The notes beneath the pieces are model-generated. The model did not search any database and had not been told where the DNA came from. It was given only the letters and a program-made list of their open reading frames with translations. Of a stretch of DNA of 6,347 bases, positions 1 through 5,975 are shown one piece after another. The position numbers and the translations under genes are program-made. Within the stretch, counting starts at the first letter, position 1. Each line of letters opens with the position of its first letter. The DNA comes from Candidatus Hydrogenedentota bacterium (GTDB lineage: Bacteria; Hydrogenedentota; Hydrogenedentia; Hydrogenedentales; SLHB01). The stretch is taken from assembly GCA_023384315.1 (NCBI GenBank), contig JAHDWY010000279.1:1-6347 (forward strand), given 5' to 3'.

Positions 1-76
1 GGCCGCACTCCAAAGTAGGGCAACTCGGACGCAAGGGTCATTCGTTAGACGTCTTGTTCTCGCGGTCGTGGGGCAT

Positions 77-96
77 GGCGGGTTTGAAAACCCGCC
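77..96. repeat. Perfect 9-bp palindrome with 2-nt loop (REP-like extragenic palindrome)
   Basis: The left arm GGCGGGTTT (77-85) and right arm AAACCCGCC (88-96) are perfectly complementary and separated only by GA. The hexamer TGGGGC occurs on both sides (69-74 and 103-108), like a short direct repeat. The GC-rich foot with a T/A-rich tip resembles dispersed extragenic palindromes of the REP type. No T-run follows on the + strand, so a simple intrinsic terminator is less likely. Whether it is dispersed in the genome cannot be seen from one copy. Confidence 0.5.
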
Positions 97-123
97 CTCC
101 TATGGGGCTTGCGGCTTTGGGAT

Positions 124-152
124 TTGCTTTGTTGGGGGCAGCGGTCCATACT
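124..152 (+). promoter_or_regulatory. Candidate sigma70-type promoter for the M16 peptidase gene
   Basis: TTGCTT at 124-129 and CATACT at 147-152 are separated by exactly 17 bases. They match the -35 consensus at roughly three positions and the -10 consensus at four. Transcription would start near 159, giving a leader of about 40 bases before the ATG at 200. The match is weak and rests on spacing and position alone. Confidence 0.25.
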
Positions 153-186
153 TTTTCCGGCTGTGTTCTCAATCCCGTTTATACTC

Positions 187-191
187 GGAGG
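187..191 (+). promoter_or_regulatory. Ribosome binding site deciding the M16 peptidase start
   Basis: GGAGG lies 8 bases upstream of the ATG at 200. With the signal peptide that begins at this ATG, it fixes the start here rather than at the in-frame GTG at 68. Confidence 0.8.
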
Positions 192-199
192 CAGTTTCC

Positions 200-3007
200 A
201 TGAAACGGTTCTGTTGCGCCGGACTTGTCGTACTGGCCGTAATCGCTCTAGTTCTTCCATTCGCGTCCGCGGAGCAACTCTTCGACTTCCACGAGTCCAC
301 GCTGGACAACGGTATGCGCGTAGTGACGCTGGAAGATTTCTCGACCCCTATCGTCGCGGTGCAGGTGTGGTACGACGTGGGGTCTAAAGATGAAGATCCC
401 GAGCGGCAGGGCTTCGCCCATATGTTCGAACACATGATGTTTGCGGGGACGGAGCGTATCGGGTCGGAGCAGCATGGCGCGCTGTTGCGGGAGATCGGCG
501 GCGACTGCAACGCCTTCACCAGTTTCGATTTCACGGCTTATGTGAACACGGTGCCGGCGAATCAGCTGGAACTGGTGTTGTGGCTGGAAGCGGAACGCCT
601 CATGTACCTCGATGTGTCACAGGAGTCCTTCGACACGGAACGGCAGGTCGTTGAAGAAGAACGGCGGATGGGAATCAACCAGCCTTACGGGACGATTGCG
701 GAACAAGTGTTGCCGGCCATCTTCAAGGAGCACCCTTACCGGTGGATGCCCATCGGCAACATCCCAGACCTGCGCGCGGCGCACCTCAGTGAGTTGCAAC
801 GATTCTGGGACCGGTTCTATTTACCGTCCAACGCCACGCTGGTCATCGTCGGCGCGGTGAAGCACAAGGACGCGCAGGAACTGGCGAAGAAGTACTTCGG
901 CTGGATGCCGGGCGGCGACGTTCGGGATCGCGGCGATGCGAACGAGCCGCCGCAGAACGAATCGCGTTCCGTTGCATTGGAAGAACCCTTTGGGCCGGTC
1001 CCGCTGGCGGGGTATATCTACCGCGGGGTGCCCGAGAGTCACGAGGATGCGATTCCACTGCAGCTCCTCATGATGGTCCTGGGTGAGGGCGAAAGCAGCC
1101 GCCTGTACACGGACTTGGTCCGGGACCGGAAGCTGTGCGTGCAGGTCATGGCGGACGCCTACCTCATGGACGACGACGGCGTTTTCGGCGCGGGTGCCGC
1201 GCTGAATCCCATGGCGGATATCGATAAAGCCTTGGAAGCGATCGACGCGCATCTCCAAGCCGTCATCGATACGCCGGTCGACGAGCGCGAACTGACCAAG
1301 GCAAAGAACCAGATGCTGCGGACGGCGGTGACGGATGCGTTGACCGTGGAAAGCAAGGCGCAGGAGACGGGCTACGCGTCGGTCATCTACAGCGATCCGG
1401 AGTGGTTGAACAAGAAGCTGGACACGATTCGCGCCGTTGCGCTGGACGATCTTCAGCGCGTCGCGAAGACGTACATTACACCCAAGCGGCAGACCGTCCT
1501 TCGTGTGACGCCGAATCCGGAGAAGAAGATCGACGAGGACGAAACGGCTCCGGTCGCGCCGCCGGAGACGGAGAAGGTCGAACGCAAAGGACCGAAAGTG
1601 GGCGTGGAACATCCGGACTGGTTCCCGATGAAGCCTCCGGTGGCATCGATGATTGACGAGCTTCCTGAGATCGAGAAGGCGGCCCACACGCTGGAGAACG
1701 GGCTCAAGGTGGTCGTTGTGCCAAATCACGAAGTGCCGTTCGTGACGGTTACGCTGGGTTCCACTTACGGGGCGTGGGCGGAGGATCCGGCGACACCGGG
1801 CGTCGCCGCGATGACCTATAGCATGTTGACGCAGGGAACGGAGAATTACACGGCAGCGGAGTTGGCGGAGACGATAGAGTTCAACGCCATCACGCTTAGC
1901 GGCGTGGCGTCGCTCGATGAGGCGCAAGTCACTGCGACGGGTCTGACGGACAAGCTACCCCTGGCGGTGGAACTGCTGGCCGAGGTGGTGCGCCGCGCCA
2001 CGTTTCCCGGAGACCAACTGGATCTCAAGAAGGAACAACTGGCGCTGAGCAAGTCGGTCGATGAAGAGGATGCCCAGTACATTGCTTCGCGCGGGTTGCG
2101 CCAGGCCATCTTCGGTGAGCACCCCTATTCGCGCGCGCCGGAGGGTGAGCTTGCCGACGTGCCGAAACTGAACGCGGAGGCTTTAAGAGCGTTCTGGAAG
2201 AACTATCTGCGGCCGGACACGGCGGTGATCTACCTCGCGGGAGATGTGAAGGAGAAGCAAGCGTACAGTTTGGTTGAGAAGTATTTTGGCGACTGGACCG
2301 CCCAAGGGGAAGCGCCGTCGCCAGGAATGGCGCCGATTCCAGAGGCGAAGCCCACGCACATCGTGTTGATCGATCGTCCCGGCGCGGTGCAAAGCCAAAT
2401 CGCTGCCGGGCAAGTCAGCATCACGCGCAACGATCCGCGCTATCATGCCTCTCGGGTGTATTCGCAGATCTTCGGCGGGGCGTTCGAGAGCCGGCTGAAC
2501 ACCACGATTCGAATCGAGCGGGGATTGACGTACGGCGCCTTCGGAGGCATCCGTCCTTTCCGTTACGCGGGGCAGTTTTTCGGTCAAACGTTTACGAAGA
2601 CGGAGTCCACGGTGGAAACGGTGCAGGCCCTGCTCGACGTGATCAATGGGATGAAGTCGAATCCGCCCACCTCGGAGGAACTCACGACGGCCAAGGCGTA
2701 CCTGGCGGGGAGTTTTCCGGGGCAGTTGGAAACGCCGCAGGACACGGTGTCGTACGAGTGGATTATCGAATACATGGATCTGCCTGCGAACTACCTGAAC
2801 GAGGCGTTGGAGGGATATAAAAGCACGACGTTGGAGGATGCACTGGGGATTGCATCGGAAGTCGTTGACGCAGAGGCGCTTACAATCGTCGTGGTTGGCG
2901 AGGCAGGTGCGATCCGGGAGAAGCTCGAAGCCATCGCGCCGGTGACGGTGATCGCGGCGCCAGAGGCCCCGGCTGAGGCTCCGGCGGAGGAAGGTTCAGC
3001 CGCGTAG
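200..3007 (+). CDS. Exported tandem M16-family zinc metallopeptidase (insulinase/pitrilysin clan), fused active and inactive halves
   Basis: A 935-residue protein. Residues 1-24 form a signal peptide (MKR, hydrophobic core, then ASA before EQ), so the mature enzyme should be exported, probably to the periplasm. The first M16 half (about 28-435) holds the inverted zinc motif HxxEH as H74-M-F-E77-H78, with a third ligand probably E154 in the VEEER segment. A charged, Pro/Glu-rich linker (about 436-495) leads to a second half (from H496), where the motif position reads A537-M-T-Y-S541 and cannot bind zinc. That half keeps the substrate-positioning pair R774 and Y778 in RGLTYG. The first half has R310-K-L-C-V at the equivalent place and lacks the Tyr. 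In the family, M16B enzymes often split these roles between two subunits; here one chain carries both. Likely substrates are peptides or misfolded segments, but the specific substrate is unknown. The C-terminus is an Ala/Pro/Glu-rich tail. The gene seems to be a single transcription unit. Confidence 0.95.
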   Translation: MKRFCCAGLVVLAVIALVLPFASAEQLFDFHESTLDNGMRVVTLEDFSTPIVAVQVWYDVGSKDEDPERQGFAHMFEHMMFAGTERIGSEQHGALLREIGGDCNAFTSFDFTAYVNTVPANQLELVLWLEAERLMYLDVSQESFDTERQVVEEERRMGINQPYGTIAEQVLPAIFKEHPYRWMPIGNIPDLRAAHLSELQRFWDRFYLPSNATLVIVGAVKHKDAQELAKKYFGWMPGGDVRDRGDANEPPQNESRSVALEEPFGPVPLAGYIYRGVPESHEDAIPLQLLMMVLGEGESSRLYTDLVRDRKLCVQVMADAYLMDDDGVFGAGAALNPMADIDKALEAIDAHLQAVIDTPVDERELTKAKNQMLRTAVTDALTVESKAQETGYASVIYSDPEWLNKKLDTIRAVALDDLQRVAKTYITPKRQTVLRVTPNPEKKIDEDETAPVAPPETEKVERKGPKVGVEHPDWFPMKPPVASMIDELPEIEKAAHTLENGLKVVVVPNHEVPFVTVTLGSTYGAWAEDPATPGVAAMTYSMLTQGTENYTAAELAETIEFNAITLSGVASLDEAQVTATGLTDKLPLAVELLAEVVRRATFPGDQLDLKKEQLALSKSVDEEDAQYIASRGLRQAIFGEHPYSRAPEGELADVPKLNAEALRAFWKNYLRPDTAVIYLAGDVKEKQAYSLVEKYFGDWTAQGEAPSPGMAPIPEAKPTHIVLIDRPGAVQSQIAAGQVSITRNDPRYHASRVYSQIFGGAFESRLNTTIRIERGLTYGAFGGIRPFRYAGQFFGQTFTKTESTVETVQALLDVINGMKSNPPTSEELTTAKAYLAGSFPGQLETPQDTVSYEWIIEYMDLPANYLNEALEGYKSTTLEDALGIASEVVDAEALTIVVVGEAGAIREKLEAIAPVTVIAAPEAPAEAPAEEGSAA

Positions 3008-3029
3008 GGGTATCGTTTGTGCTGAGTGG

Positions 3030-3049
3030 CCCCGCGATCCGGCGCGGTG
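3030..3049 (+). terminator. Weak hairpin downstream of the M16 gene, possible terminator
   Basis: CCGCG (3032-3036) pairs with CGCGG (3043-3047) around a 6-base loop, and C3030 can pair with G3049 beyond one mismatch. A short ATTTT follows at 3051-3055. The stem is only 5 bp and the U-tract is short, so this is at best a weak terminator. Confidence 0.25.
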
Positions 3050-3054
3050 GATTT

Positions 3055-3063
3055 TGGTATGAT
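3055..3063 (+). promoter_or_regulatory. Extended -10 promoter candidate for the iron-sulfur gene cluster
   Basis: The sequence TGGTATGAT combines a TG extension with a -10 hexamer matching TATAAT at five of six positions. No recognisable -35 lies 16-18 bases upstream, which is tolerated in extended -10 promoters. Transcription would begin near 3070, leaving a leader of about 94 bases before the ATG at 3164. Confidence 0.35.
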
Positions 3064-3151
3064 CGAATGTGGAACGAAGGCTTTCCGGATGTGGAGAGCG
3101 TTGGAAATACTTGGGTTCCGCTCCTTGTTGATAGGATGAGGCGGCAAGTCT

Positions 3152-3156
3152 GGAGG
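3152..3156 (+). promoter_or_regulatory. Ribosome binding site of the DUF1858 gene
   Basis: GGAGG sits 7 bases before the ATG at 3164. This is the best-spaced Shine-Dalgarno sequence in the three-gene cluster and supports this start. Confidence 0.75.
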
Positions 3157-3163
3157 TAGTGAG

Positions 3164-3655
3164 ATGCTCTATTACAAGGTAAGCCAACCGGTTCCCGGCA
3201 AGGGCGACGCGTGGGTATTCTACGAATGCGACGAAAAGTTCAACATTCAACGTCAGATGACCCACATCCCCGGAACTGATGAAACGGACTGCATCGCCAA
3301 CCCGCTGGTGAAGAAGATGACGAACATGGCGTACATGCAGAAGTCCTCGAAGGAGGAGTTCGATCAGTACTGGTCTGACGAGCATGTTCGTGAACATGTC
3401 GATTTCCAGCACACCGGCAAACAGGACGGCATGAAGTATTTCAGTCTGGACATGACCATCGGCGAAGCCATGTCGATCCACCCGCGCGTGGCCGAGGTAT
3501 TCGCGGCCTTTCATCTTGGCGGTTGTTCCCACTGTGGAATCAATCAGTATGAGACAATTGGACAGGTAACCGCAGGATATGGCGTCGATGCCGATATGTT
3601 GTTGGAAGTTTTGGAGGGATTGATGCAGCCTCAGGAAGAGGCCAGCACATCCTGA
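3164..3655 (+). CDS. DUF1858 redox-disulfide domain protein with an unrecognised N-terminal domain
   Basis: A 163-residue protein, probably cytoplasmic, with no signal peptide or membrane segment. Residues about 95-157 match the DUF1858 type (hybrid-cluster-protein-associated redox disulfide domain): the segment starts with MTIGEA at M97, continues through the helix HPRVAEVF, reaches GGCSHCG with C121 and C124, and ends with AGYGVDADMLLEVL. The domain is structurally reminiscent of the N-terminal domain of ScdA/RIC iron-sulfur repair proteins. A redox or metal-transfer role of the CxxC is inferred, not proven. Residues 1-90 are unfamiliar: aromatic and probably beta-strand-rich (YYKVSQ, WVFYECDEKF), with C22 and C43, ending in a helical KEEFDQYW. 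That pattern faintly recalls DUF6881-like small domains, but I would not assign it. Many DUF1858 proteins are only about 70-80 residues, so the N-terminal half is an addition. It lies 35 bases upstream of the A-type carrier gene and is likely cotranscribed with it. Confidence 0.85.
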   Translation: MLYYKVSQPVPGKGDAWVFYECDEKFNIQRQMTHIPGTDETDCIANPLVKKMTNMAYMQKSSKEEFDQYWSDEHVREHVDFQHTGKQDGMKYFSLDMTIGEAMSIHPRVAEVFAAFHLGGCSHCGINQYETIGQVTAGYGVDADMLLEVLEGLMQPQEEASTS

Positions 3656-3674
3656 GCAAGCGGGAATCGGGTTA

Positions 3675-3679
3675 GGGAG
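3675..3679 (+). promoter_or_regulatory. Ribosome binding site of the A-type carrier gene
   Basis: GGGAG lies 11 bases before the ATG at 3691 and 17 before the alternative ATG at 3697. The spacing favours 3691, though it is slightly long. Confidence 0.5.
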
Positions 3680-3690
3680 ATACGTTTCAG

Positions 3691-4047
3691 ATGACCATGG
3701 ACACAAGCACGCAGCAGCCGAAGGCCCTGGTATGCGCCACGGAAGGCGCGGTGGCAGAATTGAAACGGCTGATGGAACGCGAATCGGCGGAAGTGGACGG
3801 CGTGCGTCTCGGCGTGAAGGGCGGCGGATGTTCCGGCCTGTCGTATGTGTTGGAATTCGGCAAGCAGCGGGATGGCGACAACATTGTCGAGCAAGACGGC
3901 GTGCAGTTTCTTATGGACCGCAAGTCCGCCATCTACCTGAAAGGGATCGTGCTGGATTACAAAGAAGGTTTGAACGGAAAAGGGTTTGTGTTTACGAATC
4001 CCAATGCGTCCAGCACTTGTGGATGTGGGGAATCATTCAGCGTATAG
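3691..4047 (+). CDS. A-type iron-sulfur cluster carrier (HesB/IscA/ErpA family)
   Basis: A 118-residue protein, close to the usual 105-120 for the family, in the cytoplasm. It delivers [2Fe-2S] or [4Fe-4S] clusters, or the iron for them, from a scaffold to apo-enzymes. The three invariant cysteines are present: C47 in GGGCSGLSY, and C110 and C112 in the C-terminal STCGCGESFSV. The conserved LDYKEGL and FTNPN blocks lie between them. The C-terminal half reads much like E. coli IscA, while GGGCSG and STCGCG also recall ErpA, so I give no symbol. The first 10 or so residues are a poorly conserved extension, and Met3 (3697) is an alternative start. The neighbours, a DUF1858 protein 35 bases upstream and a YgfZ protein downstream, both point to iron-sulfur biogenesis. 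No IscU, IscS or SufBCD genes are visible here, so the cluster would have to come from a system encoded elsewhere. Confidence 0.95.
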   Translation: MTMDTSTQQPKALVCATEGAVAELKRLMERESAEVDGVRLGVKGGGCSGLSYVLEFGKQRDGDNIVEQDGVQFLMDRKSAIYLKGIVLDYKEGLNGKGFVFTNPNASSTCGCGESFSV

Positions 4048-4085
4048 ATCACCCACGACGATGGCGTGGTGCAACGGAGAATCAC

Positions 4086-4120
4086 GGGGAACCCTCTCGA
4101 CGAGAAGGTTCCCTTCCTTT
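4086..4120 (+). terminator. Terminator-like hairpin between the A-type carrier gene and ygfZ
   Basis: The lower stem pairs GGGAACC (4087-4093) with GGTTCCC (4107-4113), plus a G-U pair 4086/4114. After one C-A mismatch (4094/4106), TCTC (4095-4098) pairs with GAGA (4102-4105) around the triloop GAC. That makes 12 pairs with one mismatch. It is followed by a T-rich tail (4114-4120, five T in seven). The shape fits an intrinsic terminator or attenuator. It starts 38 bases after the carrier stop codon and ends 8 bases before the ATG at 4129. It would lower ygfZ expression relative to the two genes upstream, or protect their mRNA 3' end. Confidence 0.55.
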
Positions 4121-4128
4121 ATGCCGCG

Positions 4129-5907
4129 ATGAACAAGCCGACACAACAAGTCATTGATCAAGTCCGCACCGTGCGGGAATGCGCGGGGCTCTGGCGTCGC
4201 GATGACTGTACCTTTATCCGATTTGAAGGTAACGACGTCGCATCGTGGCTGCAGTCGCAGACCTCCAATGACGTCTTGAGGCTGAGTTCCGGAGACGGTC
4301 ACGCGAACGCGCGGTTGGACCGTAAGGGGCGGCTCCAGGCGCATTTCACCCTGCATCGGTGGGAAGACGAGTACTGGCTGCTCATCGAACGGCAACAGGC
4401 GCCTGCGCTGCTCGAACAGTTGGACGCCCACCTTTTTCTCGAAGACGTCCGGATGGAAGACGCGGGTGACTCGTTGGTTCAGGTGGCGATTCAAGGTCCG
4501 CGAACGCGGGCGTTTCTGGCGTCGTTGCTCGACACTTCCGCGGGAATCGCGTCAGACCAGTTGCCTAACCGGATGTACGGGTGCCACCCGCTGGAACTCA
4601 TGGGCATACAGGTTTTGGCCTTTCGTCTGTCCAGGACGGGGGAAGACGGCGTCGTGCTGGTGGTGCAATCGGATGACGCGAACGCGTTGACAGAGGGACT
4701 ACACAAGAGACTCCGAGAGTTTGGCGGATGCATGGTCGGAACGGAAGCCCGGGAGATTCTTCGAATCGAAGCCGGACTGCCGCAATTCGGGGTCGATATG
4801 GATGCGACGAACCGCATCCCCGAGACAACGCTGGAGCGGGAAGCCATCAGCTATGAGAAGGGCTGCTATCTCGGCCAGGAGGTTGTTGCGAAACTTCGCG
4901 CGTACAGCTCGGTGAAGCAGGCGCTGGTTGGCTTGGTGCTGGACGATGGTAACGCACCGCCCGCGCTGGATACACCGTTGTACGTGAATGGTCGGCAGGC
5001 TGGTATCGCGAAATCCGGCGTCTTCTCCCCCACGCTTGGCGCGCCTGTATGCCTGGTTTACCTGGACCGAGACCATCGAACGCCGGGTGAACGGCTCGGG
5101 TTTGCACTTCAACCGGAGGGTCCCGTCAGGAGCGGGCGGGTTGTCGTGCTGCCTTTTCATGAACCACAAGACCCCCAAAAGCGGGCGCGTTCGCTGTACC
5201 ATCGCGCTTTGGAAGTATTCGAGCAGGATGCCGAGGACACGGATACCGCGGCGATCGAGTTGCTGAAAGAGGCGGTGCTGGTGGCGCCGGAATTCGAGGA
5301 CGCGTACGAGGCGTTGGGCGTGATCCTGAACCGTCATCACCGCGTCGACGAAGCGATTCACTACATGAAGATCCTCGAACGGCTGAATCCCGACAGCGTC
5401 ATGGTCCATACCAACCTTTCGGTGTTCTACGTGGCCAAGGGAATGATCGAGGAAGCGGAGGAGGAAAAGGCGAAGGCTGCGGTGTTGCAGATGAAAGCCG
5501 CCCGGGACGCGAATCAGGCGGAGCAAATGGCAGCGGCGGAGCGCGAACGCATTCGCCAGGAAGCAGCAGAGCGGATTCGGATGTTCGGGGAAGTTCTCGA
5601 GATCGATCCGGAAGATGCCTTGGCAACCTTTGGCATGGGTATGGCCTTCGTGCAGTTGGGCGAGTACGAGAAAGCGCTTCCGTTTCTTGATCGGGCGACA
5701 CGCGTTCAGAAGGATTATTCGGTCGCGTTCCTGAACCTGGGTAAGTGTCAGGAGTACCTTGACAGAAAGGCTGAAGCCATCGAGGCTTACCGGGCGGGCA
5801 TTCGCGCGGCGGGACGTAAAGGGGATCTCATGCCGATGCGCGAGATGGAACGCCGTCTCAAAGCGCTTGGGGGGACTGAATCCGAATCGGCTCGGGCCGA
5901 TACTTAA
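4129..5907 (+). CDS. ygfZ: YgfZ/IBA57-family folate-binding protein (GcvT-like) fused to a C-terminal TPR array
   Basis: A 592-residue protein from this ATG. Residues 1 to about 342 form a YgfZ domain related to aminomethyltransferase GcvT: the N-terminal WLQSQTSNDV block, a core resembling the folate-binding region, and the family signature K244-G-C246-Y-L-G-Q-E251 followed by a C-terminal barrel. In E. coli, YgfZ binds tetrahydrofolate, supports iron-sulfur enzymes such as MiaB, and depends on the Cys of this motif; its eukaryotic counterpart is IBA57. Typical YgfZ proteins end near here. This one continues with TPRs: a degenerate repeat at about 352-389, clear repeats at 390-423 and 424-457, a charged Ala/Glu-rich coiled-coil-like helix at about 458-492, then repeats at 497-530 and 531-564. 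The TPRs should bind a protein partner. An in-frame GTG at 4066 would add 21 residues. I prefer 4129 because it is an ATG and leaves the hairpin at 4086-4120 untranslated, but neither start has a good ribosome binding site. Confidence 0.92.
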   Translation: MNKPTQQVIDQVRTVRECAGLWRRDDCTFIRFEGNDVASWLQSQTSNDVLRLSSGDGHANARLDRKGRLQAHFTLHRWEDEYWLLIERQQAPALLEQLDAHLFLEDVRMEDAGDSLVQVAIQGPRTRAFLASLLDTSAGIASDQLPNRMYGCHPLELMGIQVLAFRLSRTGEDGVVLVVQSDDANALTEGLHKRLREFGGCMVGTEAREILRIEAGLPQFGVDMDATNRIPETTLEREAISYEKGCYLGQEVVAKLRAYSSVKQALVGLVLDDGNAPPALDTPLYVNGRQAGIAKSGVFSPTLGAPVCLVYLDRDHRTPGERLGFALQPEGPVRSGRVVVLPFHEPQDPQKRARSLYHRALEVFEQDAEDTDTAAIELLKEAVLVAPEFEDAYEALGVILNRHHRVDEAIHYMKILERLNPDSVMVHTNLSVFYVAKGMIEEAEEEKAKAAVLQMKAARDANQAEQMAAAERERIRQEAAERIRMFGEVLEIDPEDALATFGMGMAFVQLGEYEKALPFLDRATRVQKDYSVAFLNLGKCQEYLDRKAEAIEAYRAGIRAAGRKGDLMPMREMERRLKALGGTESESARADT

Positions 5908-5914
5908 GTAGAAA

Positions 5915-5941
5915 CGGGGACGATCCTGAGGCCCGTCCCCG
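5915..5941. terminator. Hairpin between convergent genes, likely terminator for the PKD gene
   Basis: CGGGGACG (5915-5922) pairs perfectly with CGTCCCCG (5934-5941) around an 11-base loop. It lies 8 bases after the ygfZ stop and 35 bases beyond the stop of the opposing PKD gene. Read on the - strand, the stem is followed by TTTCTACTT, a short U-rich tail. On the + strand no U-tract follows, so termination should work better for the PKD gene than for ygfZ. Confidence 0.5.
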
Positions 5942-5975
5942 GTAGGGTGCATTCCAACCCGTTTCGTGTAGATGC

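Noticed and set aside
180..185. TATACT as a -10 box for the M16 gene
   Set aside because: It is a good hexamer, but transcription would start about 8 bases before the ATG and would leave out the GGAGG at 187-191. No -35 is placed correctly.
68..199. Upstream extension of the M16 gene to the in-frame GTG at 68
   Set aside because: The added 44 residues run through the palindrome and would bury the signal peptide, while the ATG at 200 has a well-spaced GGAGG and a normal signal peptide.
821..1927. 368-codon - strand open frame
   Set aside because: It is antisense to the M16 gene, with Arg/His-rich low-quality translation and no recognisable motif.
3060..3160. Two tiny ORFs (26 and 30 codons) in the gap before the DUF1858 gene
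   Set aside because: Neither has a ribosome binding site, a motif or composition suggesting a real peptide.
2996..3706. 236-codon - strand open frame
   Set aside because: It is antisense to the well-supported DUF1858 gene and shows no domain.
5901..5910. 10-bp palindrome TACTTAAGTA at the ygfZ stop
   Set aside because: It is short, without a loop, spans the stop codon, and is plausible by chance; no partner copy is seen.
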